This document shows, piece after piece, positions 21,313 through 33,471 of a stretch of 64,000 bases of DNA. The translations under genes and the position numbers were made by a program. The notes beneath the pieces were generated by a model. It was not told the DNA's origin. It made no database searches and saw nothing but the letters and a program-made list of their open reading frames with translations. The stretch's first letter is position 1, and each line of letters opens with the position of its first letter. The DNA is taken from contig OV050030.1 in the NCBI GenBank assembly GCA_920105625.2, positions 319,910,368-319,974,367 on the forward strand, in the 5' to 3' direction. This DNA is from Clusia tigrina (taxonomy: Eukaryota > Arthropoda > Insecta > Diptera > Clusiidae).

Positions 21313-21439
21313 CGGAGTGAACCAAACAATGAGTCTCTTTGATCCAGCATCGCTCCGTAAGTATACAACGCACCAAGCTCCTAGAGACGCACCAAGCTTC
21401 GAAATTAGTTACTTTGACTATTGACAATAAATCAACGAA

Positions 21440-21671
21440 GACAGAGCCAGGAGTTTATGGTTTTGACCGACCCTCCCTGGGACACATACGCAAAACAGAC
21501 AGAGCCAGGAGTTTATGGTTTTGACCGACTCTCCCTGGGACACATACGCAACGCAGACAGAGCCAGGAGTTTATGGTTTTGACCGACTCTCCCTGGGACA
21601 CATACGCAACGCAGACAGAGCCAGGAGTTTATGGTTTTGACCGACTCTCCCTGGGACACTAGTACAAACCA
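21440..21671 (+). repeat. Four 58-bp tandem repeats in LTR1
   Basis: Units start at 21440, 21498, 21556 and 21614 with GACAGAGCCAGGAGTTTATG and carry a TTTTGACCGA core. The four-unit array is also present in LTR2 (from 32890) and LTR3 (from about 34709). It lies downstream of the TATA box, so it is likely transcribed. Confidence 0.9.
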
Positions 21672-21850
21672 CGGACACTACCACGAGCACACAGAGTAGG
21701 GTAATAATTAAAAATATTTGTATAGGAAATAGGTATAAAATTTTATAAATAAATAAAACACTTATTAAAACTAACACTATTGGAATAAATTTCTGTAAGC
21801 GACCCTGGAACCCGCTGAGTTTTTACCCCAGCGAAAACGAGTCGTTACAG

Positions 21851-21868
21851 TGGCGCCCGAGCAGGGAC
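21851..21868 (+). other. Primer-binding site of the gypsy element (tRNA-Lys type)
   Basis: TGGCGCCCGAGCAGGGAC begins two bases after the LTR. It differs by one base from the complement of the 3' end of tRNA-Lys(UUU) as I know it. Osvaldo and Ulysses of Drosophila also use tRNA-Lys. The copy B site (33302-33319) carries a further G-to-A change. Confidence 0.8.
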
Positions 21869-22012
21869 TTTCAAAAGAAATTCAACGCATCGGATTTAAA
21901 AAAAACAGAGTGATAAACAACTACGTCGATCTACGCAGTCACTCAGAGGAGTGCCGAATCAGCACCAGGTTATACACCCATTGTTTTCATCATCATCTAA
22001 GACGAACACAGC

Positions 22013-22889
22013 ATGGTGAAAACAAGTTGGTTGTACACGCTGCGCAAGGAGGAGCTGGTGATTTTCGCTGTGGAATTCGGCATAGAAGCTGCAGGAACCG
22101 TGGAAGATCTCCGTAAGCAACTTTCAGAGTTCCTCACGGAGACAGAATTGACTGAAGAAGAACAAAACCGCTTAGAAAAGCTAAAATCCTGGTACGTCAG
22201 GAGTACGTCACCCAAGCTGGCTACGCCCATAGGTACCCGCGATACGCTGGGTGTGGACAGGCCAGGGATATTCACAGGCGAAATACCAGCGACATGGGAT
22301 GCAGAGTTTCGGAGGACATCACTGCATCGCGCTGTGTCACCAACGGCCATTGACCAGCCCCACCAGGCACAGTGCGCCGGAGTCATCGATCATGTGAGGA
22401 AATGGTCTATTAAATACCACGGTGGCCGCGACCCGCTGGCATTCCTTGAACGAGTGGAGGAGCTCTCGGAAGTATATGGGCTCAACAAGAATATGCTCCC
22501 ACGTACCATGCCGGAACTGTTAAAAGATCGTGCGCTTCTATGGTATCGCAATAACAATCGTTCCTGGACAGCATGGAATTTTCCGGAAGGATTTTCTTAA
22601 ATTCTTCTTGCCTGCCAGATACCTGGAGAAGTTGGAGGATGAGATCCGACAGAGGCGGCAAAAACCACGGGAGAAATTCAAAGAGTATGTGTTGGAGATG
22701 CAAAATCTGATGCGGCAAGCGGGGTACACGGAATCACAGAAGCTAGAGCGCATTTTCCGGAATAGCTTGGAAGAGTACCAATGGTACGTGCGCCTGAAGG
22801 ATTTTGGAACGCTGGAAGAACTAGTGGAGATGGCCGAAGACCTGGAAGGCATCGCAGTCCAAGAAGCACACCAACGTCAAAAAATCTAA
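22013..22889 (+). pseudogene. Gypsy element gag (copy A), frameshifted
   Basis: ATG at 22013 opens 195 codons with a SAP-like N-terminus (TLRKEELVIFAVEFG). A capsid-type region follows (KYHGGRDPLAFLERVEELSE, then LLKDRALLWYRNN), characteristic of Ty3/gypsy gag. A one-base shift near 22575-22590 moves the rest (FLPARYLEKLEDEIRQR, then EYVLEMQNLMRQAGYT) to a second frame that ends at 22889. Sequence to 23118 has no clear knuckle. Everything downstream of 23118 (rest of gag, pol) is missing because copy B of the duplication starts here. Confidence 0.75.
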
Positions 22890-23526
22890 GCAACAGACGC
22901 ACAGCAAAGAATACACAGAGAAGCAACGCATTCGAAAGCACACACCACCAGGAACAAATATGACTCATGCAAACGAATTCACCTGCCACGGAATATGCCG
23001 AGCGAAAGCGGACAACGTATCCCACAAAAGCATAGAGAGAAGGACTTCCCAGGAATCAACACATGGACCTCGGAAAAAGGACGCGAGCGTGCCCCAGAGC
23101 AAGAAGGTCGTACACCGTTTCCGACCCCTTCAGGCCTACCCCAGCAACCTTCTTTAAGCTGCTGGGCCCCTCTACTGTCTGCTGCCGACTAATCCCCGTG
23201 GCAGCCCCCCACCCCCTGACCTAGTCAGCGTTTCACTACCACCCACGGATTTCTCCCTTCAGCACCCTTCTAAACACGACGAGAGACCGGTTTTCCCAAG
23301 CCTCCCCGTCCCCTGCTATCAGCACTCGTGCTGGGACCAGCCCTAACGCTTAGGGCCCCTCTGCCTCCTGCTGTTATTGATCTGTATTAGCGGTAGACAG
23401 GATCGCCTCTGTCGGTTTTTTGGGAGGACCGCCCTCCTTTGGTTTTGAATTTTTTTGGTTAAATGACATATATGGTCCCACGAGTATCGGACAAGATAGG
23501 TCCGCTCGCGCAGAGGTCCGTGTGCG

Positions 23527-23826
23527 AGTTATAAGCTGAATAAAACAAATTAAGCTTATGCTTAAAAATGACTTTATTAGCTTGCAATGCATCTTAAGAC
23601 TGACTTAAAGTATTTTTCTATTCTACTTTACTGTTGAAATTCAGCTGGCCTTGAACTGCAAATTATGCTACTAAGCCCATTTTGCATTTTGAGCCTTAAC
23701 TGAATTTGAGACCATCTGCTATGCAATAACAAAAACTGAGCGATATCGCCATTGCATAGAAGAATATGAATTTGTATATATGTATGGATATATGTATTTA
23801 TATATGTAGGGTATGCGGACGTAACT
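23527..23826 (-). repeat. Errantivirus 3' LTR (copy B)
   Basis: Copy of 11939-12238, with the same AGTTA...TAACT ends on the - strand and the same adjacent purine tract. The 395 bases to its left (23131-23526) repeat the 5' part of LOA2 ORF1. Confidence 0.7.
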
Positions 23827-23885
23827 CCTCCATCCCTTGATTGGAGATTCTCCTGGATCTCGTAAAATTTAATTTTATATACTTA

Positions 23886-25334
23886 TTACTTAATGCCATA
23901 TTTATTTTTAATTTTTTCCAATTCGATATCATTTGCTTGAGGTTCATTTACAATTTTGGTTTTATTAATTACTGTGGGCTGTATTCTTGCTTTTAACACA
24001 AATATAATGATTACACAAACAATGACAATTACAATCGTTATGCTTATTCCGTAAGAAATATTCTTATGATATTTTGATATTTGAAAAATTTTCAAATTCA
24101 ATTTTTCTAAAATTGGCTGATTTTACTTCGGTCAATAAAGGGTTGTTACTTGGATAAAAATATTTATCTTGCACTATTGTTAAATAGTTTTGGAAAGTTT
24201 CAGTTTCAATTTGTATTTTACAATTATAATAAGTGAAAAGATAGTTTTTACTAACGGTTACATTTCTATTATCACAATTTTGCTTTATTTGCAGATCAAC
24301 GGCATTTTTTATTAAAATCATATCATTTCAAGCTCCTCGATTTGAGTTTTGTTATTATATTTATAATTACAGTTATTTAAAATAGTATAATGTTTCCTTC
24401 GTTTTAAACTTTTCAAATACACATTTTCTTGATAATCTAATATATTGCTTTCAAATTGAATTACATACCTATTTGGTTCGACAATTTCCATATAATTCTT
24501 GTTAGGAAGTGGTACAATGATTTTTAATTCAGCTGAGATATAATAAATTGGAATCTTAAGTGCTATAATAAGTACACCCTTTTTATAATTAAGTACATCA
24601 ACTTTCATTAATTTCAATTTAAAGAAGTCCACCTCAGATTGATCTATTTCTTCGGATGTGAGTATATATGGATTAACGATATGGTTTTTAGCTAATGCTA
24701 TACTTTCTTGTATATGATTAACTTTATCTTTGAGATAGGTAAGTTTAGACATTTGATCCATTTACGGAAGGCGTCGTATAATTTCACTTTGCCTGTCTTT
24801 TATTTTCTTTTCAGAACTTTTCATAATTTCCCTGTTTTCTTCGATTGCCGATTTTTAAATTTGAATTGTTTCGTTAAAATGCGCATTGATAAAAATCTGT
24901 TTATTAACTGTCTCTATGGTGTTGTGTTTATTTTGGTCAATCCCATTGAGATGTTCAAGGATTTCCTGACGGTCGTCAACGTCCATTACTCCAAAAAACC
25001 ATTTGTAAGCTTTCCCTCCAAGGTTTATCAATTCCCTCTTTTTCCTAGGTTCTATTGGGATTATAGATTTTATTTGAGATTTCATTATTTTTATTTCCCT
25101 TTGAACTATTTCTTTGCTATGTAACTAGAGAGAGTTTACATTGTTTTCTATTTCGTCTACAATATGGCTTAACTCATTTGTATTAATTAAATGTAAAATT
25201 GTTAAAGTTTGGTTCAACACTTCAATTTCTCTCATTTTTATCTGGACATACCCCGACTCCTCTTCAATGGGGCTTATCTGCAATAGACCCTCAGTTGAAA
25301 ACACTATCCCCAGAAGCACCAACAAGCTGATCAC
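23886..25334 (-). pseudogene. Errantivirus env remnant (copy B)
   Basis: Same four broken frames as 12298-13746: signal-like segment (25334-25125), RKKR cleavage-type site (25085-24855), ectodomain (24761-24318), and membrane anchor with a basic tail (24101-23886). The breaks are at the same places as in copy A, so the gene was already dead before the duplication. Confidence 0.7.
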
Positions 25335-26380
25335 CTGAAAATTTCAAAGGTCTCTTTATATTTATAGTATGAACATTTTTTAATGGGTATTTTCTAAATT
25401 TTGGTTGTGCTTTATGCCTTACGCTAATGTAATTTTTTATGAACCCCTGTAGTCTACTCTCTTCATAACTTTCTCTGTCGTCATTTAGTTTTGCAATAGC
25501 TACGTTTTTTGCTTTGTCAATCCTACTTCTTATAATTTCCTTTTTAACCTTATTTTGCAGAACATCAGACGGTGTTGCTTTAATTGTTGAGTGGTAGGTA
25601 CTATTATATGCTTCTATGGCCTTAATTACCTGCTGTTGTATTGGGATTTTATTATCTAAATTTAAAACCCGGATTTTTTCCGTGAGTGTATTATTTAAGC
25701 ATTCAATATCAGAGTTGCCAGTATGGCTATTAGGTTTAACAAAGTGTATCTCAATGCCCTCGTCTTGGCATATTTAATATTTATTCTGTTGAATTCATTA
25801 TCGCATACAATTTTTTCATTTTTCCTTGTATGGATATATAAAGTCTAATTTTTTCTATTATTGTTACGCTGTTTCTATCTTCAAGATAAAAGCTTACAAC
25901 ATGCTTGGAAAACTTATCAATGAAATTTATGAACGAATGTTTAGAATTTTTGTATGTATAAATGTGTACTATTTCGTTGATAACAGAAGGTGTTTCTGTA
26001 TTTTTAAATTTGGGTTGAATAGGATTTCTATCGTACTTCGCTGCGGTGCATAAATCGCAGTTATTTACTACCTTATGGATAATGACTTTCAAGTTAGGAT
26101 AAAATATTTTGTGCTTCACAGCTTCATAATTTGAGATAATTCCTAAATGACCGGATTCCCTCTTATGAAAAAGAGCTACCTGTTTTATTGCTTCTTCTTC
26201 GTCTTTCATGTCTCTTGCAAAATGGCTACATTTGACAAATTTTGTGCTTGAGTCTCTTGGAAACAACTCGATAAGTTTTTGTTGAAGATGGTTATAAGTT
26301 GTGTCATCCAAGTCAGTGCAAAAAGCAATTTTACCATTACTTATATTTCTTCGGACAATGTTGGCCATTTTTTCCAGTAT
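25328..26380 (-). pseudogene. Errantivirus integrase remnant (copy B)
   Basis: Repeats 13740-14828, including the zinc-binding His/Cys part and the core. The N-terminus differs: a small indel near 26386 shortens the open frame to 195 codons starting at 26368. The internal break near 25780 is shared with copy A. Confidence 0.65.
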
Positions 26381-26470
26381 ATCAGCTGACCAATATAAAA
26401 ACTATTGTTACCCAATATTTTTTCAAATTATTTTTCCTTTGTTTCTACCAAAATTCATTTAGTTTAAAAC

Positions 26471-28069
26471 CTATTCACAATTGTGTCCAAGATTGGAATG
26501 TGATCGTTCAAATCTTCTTTTTGTGAATGTGCTGTTTGGGCTGTTTGGGCTGCTTGGTCTTGGGATTATATCTTTCGCTAGGCATTTAAATTGGATCCAT
26601 TTTAATGGTTGATGATCCGTTTCTATATCAAATATGGTCTGAAGTATTTTCCACTCCAAACGATAGCGAGGATATCTTTCTCGATCATTGAGTAATTTTT
26701 CTCGGGATCATTAAGTGTCAGAGAAGCAGAAAAAACAGGGTGTTAATCTTGGGTAAGGACCGCTTCTATCACTATGTTGCTGGCGTCGGTGACTATTTTG
26801 AATCTTTCCTCGAAGTCTGGTTATCTTAAGATTGGATGACTTGTAATCGTATCATTCAGTTTTTAGGTATTTAACTAGAGGGTATGGCATAGTCTTTTAT
26901 GAACTTTCTATAATACCCTGTTACCCTTAATAAAGATTTTATTTGTTTCTGGGTATTAGATTATATTGATTTTATTAGGAGTTGGTTCCATTCCTTCAGC
27001 TGTAAGAATAAGTCCAAGGAATTCGGTTTCCTTGCAAAAATGTTTGTCAAATTGTCAACATGTGTTCTAACGTCGTATTGAATATTAATATATCGTCCAT
27101 GTATACGATGCAGATTCTATTGGTATATTTTCGCAACTTAGTGCATTAGTCTCTGGAAAGTTATAGGAACATTTTTAAGACCAAATGGAATCCTAAGGTG
27201 GTCGTAGTCACCAAATGGGGTAGAAAATGCGGTTTTTTCATGTTTTGGGATCCACCACAATTGGATGAAATCACTTAGGCAGGTCAAGGGTTTTAAGGTA
27301 CTGAGCTCTACCCAATTTGTCCAATATGGGAAATTGGGAATTTGTCACTTACAGTGACGAAGTTAAGTTTTCGATAGTCAGTTACTATCCGCCATTTGTC
27401 TTTCACTGAATTATCTTTTTTTTTAGGTACACCTCATAAGGGGTTTCCTTTCATGGGAAGTTCTGAAATCTTTATAAATACCCTCTTCAAGCTTTTCTAC
27501 AATTGGGTCAATTTTCTTCCTTATTGAGGTGATCTGTTTTCAAACTACTTAAATCATTTTGTTCTAGTAGAATGGCTTCTACGTCAAAAGGAAATTACTG
27601 ATTTATAAAAAATATATTTTGTCCGTATATTTAAAAATATTTGTGCTCTAAACTAATAATTGCTTTGAGAGCCGTTAGAATAATTTGCCCCATTATAGCA
27701 TCGTAACTTCGATTATATAAATCTGTATTTTTCTAGGAAATAGTGCTTTCTTTTTGAAATTCTAGAGAGAAGGGGTAACTTTCTCATGGTATATGATTTT
27801 GAACCCGTGTTTTTGCTTAATGTTATAGTTGTATTTAATTTTCTTACAGGAATCTCTTCTAAAACATTTGATCTTTTTACGCTTGTCGATGAACCCGTAT
27901 ATAGATATTTTAGAGTTTCGTTTAAGATTTTAATTCTTATAATGGGAAGTGAATGGTTTGAGGCTCACCGTCCTATTCTCTATGAATGTTATATATTTAC
28001 ATCCTTTCTGTTCTTTGCTTGCTTTGGACCTCATAGTAATACATATTATTTTCCAAATTTCGATATTTT
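26471..28069 (-). pseudogene. Errantivirus RNase H, RT and protease remnants (copy B)
   Basis: Repeats 14880-16480 with the same DHQPLKW RNase H motif, YMDD box and NTGS-type protease segment, and the same decay. A 3-base insertion near 27054 distinguishes it from copy A. Confidence 0.65.
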
Positions 28070-28108
28070 GCTGCCAGTGGCCAGGGTGGCCCTCGTGCCA
28101 GTGCAAGT

Positions 28109-29723
28109 TCATTTATAAAAGGTCGTCGAAGCCAAAGATTCTCGCCACAATAGCTGTTCTCCATGAATTAAGAAAATTAGAAAGTGAATACAAAAGGGAG
28201 GAAAACGAAAAAAGCCAACAAAAACCAAATTAATAGAAGATACTAGGAGCAACCTATTCTAATAAAAAGATCACAATATGATATTGAAGTACATTTGCTT
28301 CAAGATTTGTTATGGGAGGATGACGAAAAAGATTTCAAGAACTTTTAAGAGTCATAGAGTAACTAGATTAAGAATAATAAACTAAATTAATTAAGAATAA
28401 TAAAATAATTTATAAGTTAAGAATCGTCATTAAAATTAATTTCAGCGTCCGCAATTGCTGAGCTCAAAATGTCTGTTGGGCTGCTTAAAGGTGTTGACGT
28501 CAATTGTGTGCATTCAGCTGAGTTGCTTCGGCACGACAGTTCAAATCGGAAAGTTCCTGGTGAGCTGCTGAATGCCAGTGGAGTGAATCTTGTGAGACTT
28601 CTAAAATTTTTATCTTACTCTCCGTCAATAAGTTTTGAATTTGGTTCATAAGTGAATATGCCTCTCCTTCAGGGAATTTTTGTAGTTGGGTCCCAATACT
28701 TACGCCAAATGCACTAAACTTACTATCATTTTGGTTTATTTTCATTAAATTAGATAGTGCTTCATCGAATTTGGAAGAATAGTCAGTTCGTGGCCGTTTA
28801 CTTTCCCCTGAATATGATGAATTGTCAGGTTGGGACGAGTTTGAGCTTAGTTCCTCAATGTAGTTACCGAAATTTATAGAGTCATCATTTTGCTGAAAAC
28901 AATTAAATAAAATATATTAATAAATTTTATAAATAAGATTTATAATTTTCTTTATAGGTTCCAGACACGGAAGGAGAATGAAATGAGATCGCTGACGATT
29001 TCCTAAATGTATGGCAATTTCTACATACGCTGGGAGCATTGGATGGCAAGCATATAAGGATTAAATTCCCTGCAAATAGTGGTTCACAATTCTATAACTA
29101 CAAATGCATTTTCAGCATAGTTGTCTTTGCGTTGGTGGATGATTGCAGCTGATTCACTTTTATAGAAGTTGGGTCTAATGGCAGGGCTTCGGATAGCACG
29201 ATATACCAAGATGGGTTCCTATGTAAAGCTTTGGAAAAAGGACATAGAGTTTGTTCTGGGCCGAGGCAACAAGTGTCCCTATTTTTTTATTGGAGACGAC
29301 GCATTTAAAATGGACAAACTCCTTATGAAACTATTTAGTAGGACGTTGAAGCTAAGTGCGCAGCAGGAAATCTTTAACTATAGGCTATGTCGTGCGAGAA
29401 TGGTAGTAGAGTGCGCGTTTGGAAGATTAGCAAAATGGTTCTACATATTTAATCGACCAATTGAAATCCTGCCATCTACAGTGGATTTAATTGTGACGAC
29501 CTCCTGCGTTTTGCATAACTACTTAACGAAAGTCAAGACTACACCAATGTCTTCCGATTTTGAACCTGAAAGTTCTCCATATACATTTTATTCGATTGGA
29601 GAACAGGACAATAACACATAATAATATGCCAGTCGTATTAGGGATGACCTGACTCGATATTTCATTACAGATGGAAATGTTGACTATCAATGGGTGAAAT
29701 TTAAGATTTTGCCTTCAGAATAG
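28109..29723 (+). pseudogene. Harbinger transposase (copy B), with a 20-bp deletion
   Basis: Same domain content as copy A. The 20 bases that follow GGACAT in copy A (about 17654-17673) are absent at about 29243, where GGACAT runs straight into AGAG. The deletion is bounded by a short repeat (GACAT) in copy A. It changes the frame just before the second catalytic Asp region, so the open frame 29169-29621 has an unrelated N-terminus. The first Asp (ALDGKH) and the GDDAF and VVECAFG motifs remain in separate frames. Confidence 0.7.
28500..28892 (-). CDS. Possible Harbinger accessory protein (copy B)
   Basis: Repeats 16911-17303 almost exactly, with the same basic KRPRTDY segment and C-terminal amphipathic region. 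Only isolated substitutions are seen. The function is inferred from Harbinger organisation, not from a clear motif. Confidence 0.35.
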   Translation of the reverse strand, partial: QNDDSINFGNYIEELSSNSSQPDNSSYSGESKRPRTDYSSKFDEALSNLMKINQNDSKFSAFGVSIGTQLQKFPEGEAYSLMNQIQNLLTESKIKILEVSQDSLHWHSAAHQELSDLNCRAEATQLNAHN

Positions 29724-30593
29724 CGTTGTATTTGCTAAATTTGTTACAAATAATACATCTCTAATAGTTTTCATTAGAATAGTTGGCCTAATTACAAAAT
29801 AAAGAAAAATTACAAGAAGAACATACAAACAAAAATATAAATAAGTACAAAATATTTATACTGTATGTCAATGCAATGCAGTTTTCACTTTAATATTGAA
29901 TTAAAATAATAAATGCTTTAATTAAACAAAATTTTTTATTTTAATATTTGCACTTTTTCCTCAGCAGACCACATAAAAAAAATTAAAAAATTAATACAAA
30001 AATAAGTTTCTATAGCAAAAGAAAAAACAATAGCCATTTCATATTGTCAAATAATTCTTTAAAAAAAACAAGTAGCATACAAAGAAACTAACAGAAAATA
30101 ATTTAATAATTGCAACCTTTTTGGCATAGACGCAATGAGATTCTAATAAGAGTTGTAAGGGATGAATTACCTGATATGAATTGACACAAGACTTCCATGT
30201 AGCAATTAAGGTGTCCAGGAAGTTCATTTCCTCAAACCAAAAAATTTACGGGACATACAACGAGTCTGCAGCTGATCCAGATTTTCCCTGTACAGGTGGA
30301 ACGCAGCGCCTTAATTTTTTTTGTCAAATCCACGAGCAGAGATATTTCGTCAGTAATTTGCATCCACGCCTTTATTTTGAGGTCATTGCGCAATCATTTT
30401 CAAAATCTCAGTTTTATTCAACTTAAATTCCATCGCGAAAATTAACGAACTATTCAGTATGAATTTGAAATTTACTTGCCGCATATTTCGTTGCCAATAG
30501 CGCCGCCAGTAGCAAATCTGTGAGAATATTGTTGAAAAAGTATTGAGTTTTTCAAACTTGCGCTGGCACGTGTGGGGCCGGGGTAACTCTGAA

Positions 30594-30905
30594 TATGTTC
30601 GGAAAAGGCGGCTCAATGAAGACAATTAATAACGTGACTTCTGTCGTTGCGATACATTTTTTTAAACATAATTCTTCTTAAATCGTTTTCTACATTTGGG
30701 AATCATAAATTTCCGGTCTTGCCGTATTAAATTCGTACATTTCGTTCAACTCATAAATAGTATTGTTAAATACATTAAATAATTCTCTTAAATTGCTGCC
30801 CAACTCTTTCCGGGTAGCGAGCCCATGGGCCCGGCTCCAAACTTGATTGACTGCCATCAATCGAGGAAGGAGTCTAGCAGCCAAACTCCGAAATTCACAG
30901 CCTAA
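30594..30905 (-). pseudogene. Errantivirus gag remnant (copy B)
   Basis: Repeats 19021-19335. Here one 64-codon frame (30884-30690) is open and shows SRAHGLATRKELGSNLREL. The assignment to gag is positional. Confidence 0.4.
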
Positions 30906-31102
30906 TGCTATCTTTCCACTAAAAGACTTAGCACTAAATTTTGTCGAATTTGGGTGGATTCACTATACTCTTGAGCGAGGAGATTTAATATAACTCTTGC
31001 ATAAATCACAGTCTCTTCCCAAAATACTCATAATCGATAAAAAATATCGAATATCTGAGAAACGCCAGCTGTAGAAATGTCATTACATGATAACAGATGC
31101 AA

Positions 31103-31363
31103 TAGTAGGACGCAATTTTTTAATAAAATACAGTTACAAGATTGACTACGAAATACCATATAAATTACAGATTTACAGAAAAGATTTAGCAAGCTAACAG
31201 CCAATACTTTCTATAAACAGCATCTAAATTTAAAAGATAAACCACCAGTATGCATTAAAAACTATAGACTACCACATAGAAAAAATTGAACACCAAGGAC
31301 AAGAATTACTATATGAAGACATAATGGAGCCATCCTTCACTACATAATACAATTATTAGAAGT
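31103..31363 (+). pseudogene. Ty3/gypsy protease-RT scrap (copy B)
   Basis: Repeats 19530-19790, with the same GRNFLIKYSYK and CIKNYRLPH segments. Confidence 0.5.
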
Positions 31364-31538
31364 ACCATCAATTGTAAAATCAATTGTAAATTTGTGATAC
31401 AAAGATCAAACACAAATATTCACGTTTGATACTTTTTGTTGTTATGTAGTAAATCTTTCCAGCAGCAATGGAGATGGCTCAGATTTATCGACAAGATTTA
31501 TAAATCTTCGATAACTAAATCCTTCAGTGGAGACATAG

Positions 31539-31754
31539 CATAACCCAAAACATTAAAAGGGGTATAAAAGTAAAACAAATAGCAATATGTGCGTTCTTGG
31601 ATATCTCAGGTGTTTTCGATAATACGTCATTTGACGCTATCAAAAATGCATTATTCAGAAAAGACGTTCCTCCCCTAATCTCCAATTGGATTATAAACAT
31701 GATAAAAAAAGAGAACAATCAATGTTGAGCTACAAGGAGTCAAAAACGCCATAT
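31539..31754 (+). pseudogene. LOA4 reverse transcriptase, left fragment (copy B)
   Basis: Repeats 19966-20181 and ends in the same ATAT (31751-31754). With the ATAT at 35101-35104 this gives the target-site duplication of the gypsy insertion. Confidence 0.7.
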
Positions 31755-33300
31755 TGTAAAGACGGAAAGTACCAGAAGTATTTTCCGCATGCACCTCCTA
31801 CAAAGAATACAACAAAAATTATATGCTACCACCAGAGACCGTGTTAACTCCAAAAACAAATAACGATGTCCACCATATTTTATTTAGAAATAACCACCAA
31901 CAATATTCAAGCATGGAACCATCCCAGATATCATGCAGCTTAAAAAGGTAACCACCTCCCACGCTAAATGCAACAACAGAGACAGCGGATAAGTATAACA
32001 AAACATTTACGCACAGACGATCGGACCAATAAACGTACAGGTTGTGAGGAGCTCAGAAACCGAAAGAGTTAGACTGATGACGACGACGGCCTAATAGTAC
32101 AAAGAACATCAAGAGGGACTAGTACGGCTATAAAGGAAAAAAAGAAACAGCAAGCAAACATTTCTACTGAACAGTGCAGCGCCCAAGTCGGAACACAGAG
32201 AAACCCGAAAGAGCACCACACACACGCTAACCGATCGCACACGCAAAGCAGTAAGCAGGCAGAGTGCAAACCAATCTCTGCAACAACAACAACACTACAG
32301 CGACCGAAGGCGGAACACGGATGACAACGAGAGCGCACCACACATACGCGAGCCGATCGTAAACACAAAGAAGTAGAAACTAATATTTTAACAACAACAA
32401 CAGTACAGCGACCGAAGGCGGAACACGGATGACAACGAGAGCGCACCGATCGTAAACACAGAGCCGTAAGCAGGCGGAGAGTGAAACAATATATTAACAA
32501 CAACAACACTATAGCGACCGAAGGCGGAACACGGATGACAACGAGAGCGCACGGATCGTAAGCACAGAGCCGTAAGCAAGCGGAGTGTGAACCGATATAT
32601 TAATTACAACAACAGCAAAGCGACAACTAACAGCAGCGATCAGGCCACACTACTGCAAGCAACAACTATGATGGACAACCAGCAGAAATTGAAGGTGGCC
32701 TAAGGACAACTGGACCACAACAACAACGAGCACTGATCCCATGGCAAGCTTTCGCTATATAAGCGGAGTGAACCAAACAATGAGTCTCTTTGATCCAGCA
32801 TCGCCCCGTAAGTATACAACGCACCAAGCTCCTAGAGACGCACCAAGCTTCGAAATTAGTTACTTTGACTATTGACAATAAATCAACGAAGACAGAGCCA
32901 GGAGTTTATGGTTTTGACCGACTCTCCCTGGGACACATACGCAAAACAGACAGAGCCAGGAGTTTATGGTTTTGACCGACTCTCCCTGGGACACATACGC
33001 AACGCAGACAGAGCCAGGGGTTTATGGTTTTGACCGACTCTCCCTGGGACACATACGCAACGCAGACAGAGCCAGGAGTTTATGGTTTTGACCGACTCTC
33101 CCTGGGACACTAGTACAAACCACGGACACTACCACAAGCACACAGAGTAGGGTAATAATTAAAAATAATTGTATAGGAAATAGGTATAAAATTTTATAAA
33201 TAAATAAAACACTTATTAAAACTAACACTATTGGAATAAATTTCTGTAAGCGACCCTGGAACCCGCTGAGTTTTTACCCCAGCGAAAACGAGTCGTTACA
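31755..33300 (+). repeat. LTR2 of the Osvaldo/Ulysses-like element (copy B)
   Basis: A 1546-bp LTR with the same ends as LTR1. It is shorter by one 122-bp repeat unit and otherwise the same: TATA box near 32756, four 58-bp repeats from 32890, AATAAA near the 3' end, and a primer site at 33302-33319 with one extra change (AGCAGAGAC). Confidence 0.75.
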
Positions 33301-33471
33301 GTGGCGCCCGAGCAGAGACTTTCAAAAGAAATTCAACGCATCGGATTTAAAAAAAACAGAGTGATAAACAACTACGTCGATCTACGCAGTCACTCAGAGG
33401 AGTGCCGAAGCAGCACCAGGTTATACACACAAACACCCATTGTTTTCATCATCATCTAAGACGAACACAGG

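Larger units (their letters stand above)
20182..21849 (+). repeat. LTR1 of an Osvaldo/Ulysses-like gypsy element (5' LTR, copy A)
   Basis: A 1668-bp LTR starting TGTAAAGAC and ending GTCGTTACA, preceded by target duplication ATAT (20178-20181). It contains a tandem array of four units of 106-122 bp (see 20726-21130), four 58-bp units (21440-21671), a TATATAAG box at 21305-21312 and AATAAA at 21784-21789. A tRNA-Lys-type primer site follows directly. A related but distinct LTR stands alone at 52646-53632. Confidence 0.75.
11533..23118. repeat. Copy A of an 11.6-kb tandem segmental duplication
   Basis: The block from LOA2 ORF1 (near 11533) to inside the gypsy gag region (near 23118) is repeated directly downstream at 23121-33992. 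The constant offset is 11588 at the left, 11589 past 16 kb, 11569-11573 past an indel near 17.6 kb, and 11451-11459 after loss of one LTR repeat unit. Copies differ by scattered substitutions and a few small indels. The shared order covers errantivirus, Harbinger, gypsy scrap, LOA4 scrap, LTR and gag. Confidence 0.9.
28079..30584 (+). mobile_element. PIF/Harbinger transposon (copy B)
   Basis: Repeats 16490-19015, with the same CGTGCCAGTGCAAGTT left end and its inverted partner at the right. Its transposase carries an extra 20-bp deletion (see 28109-29723). Confidence 0.65.

Noticed and set aside
21851..21868. Primer site strongly like that of lentiviruses
   Set aside because: The site is complementary to tRNA-Lys, which several insect gypsy elements also use. 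All surrounding protein sequence is insect Ty3/gypsy, so no vertebrate retrovirus is implied.
24708..25124. 138-codon + strand frames opposite env (also 13120-13536)
   Set aside because: AT-rich antisense shadows of the errantivirus env, identical in both copies because of the duplication.
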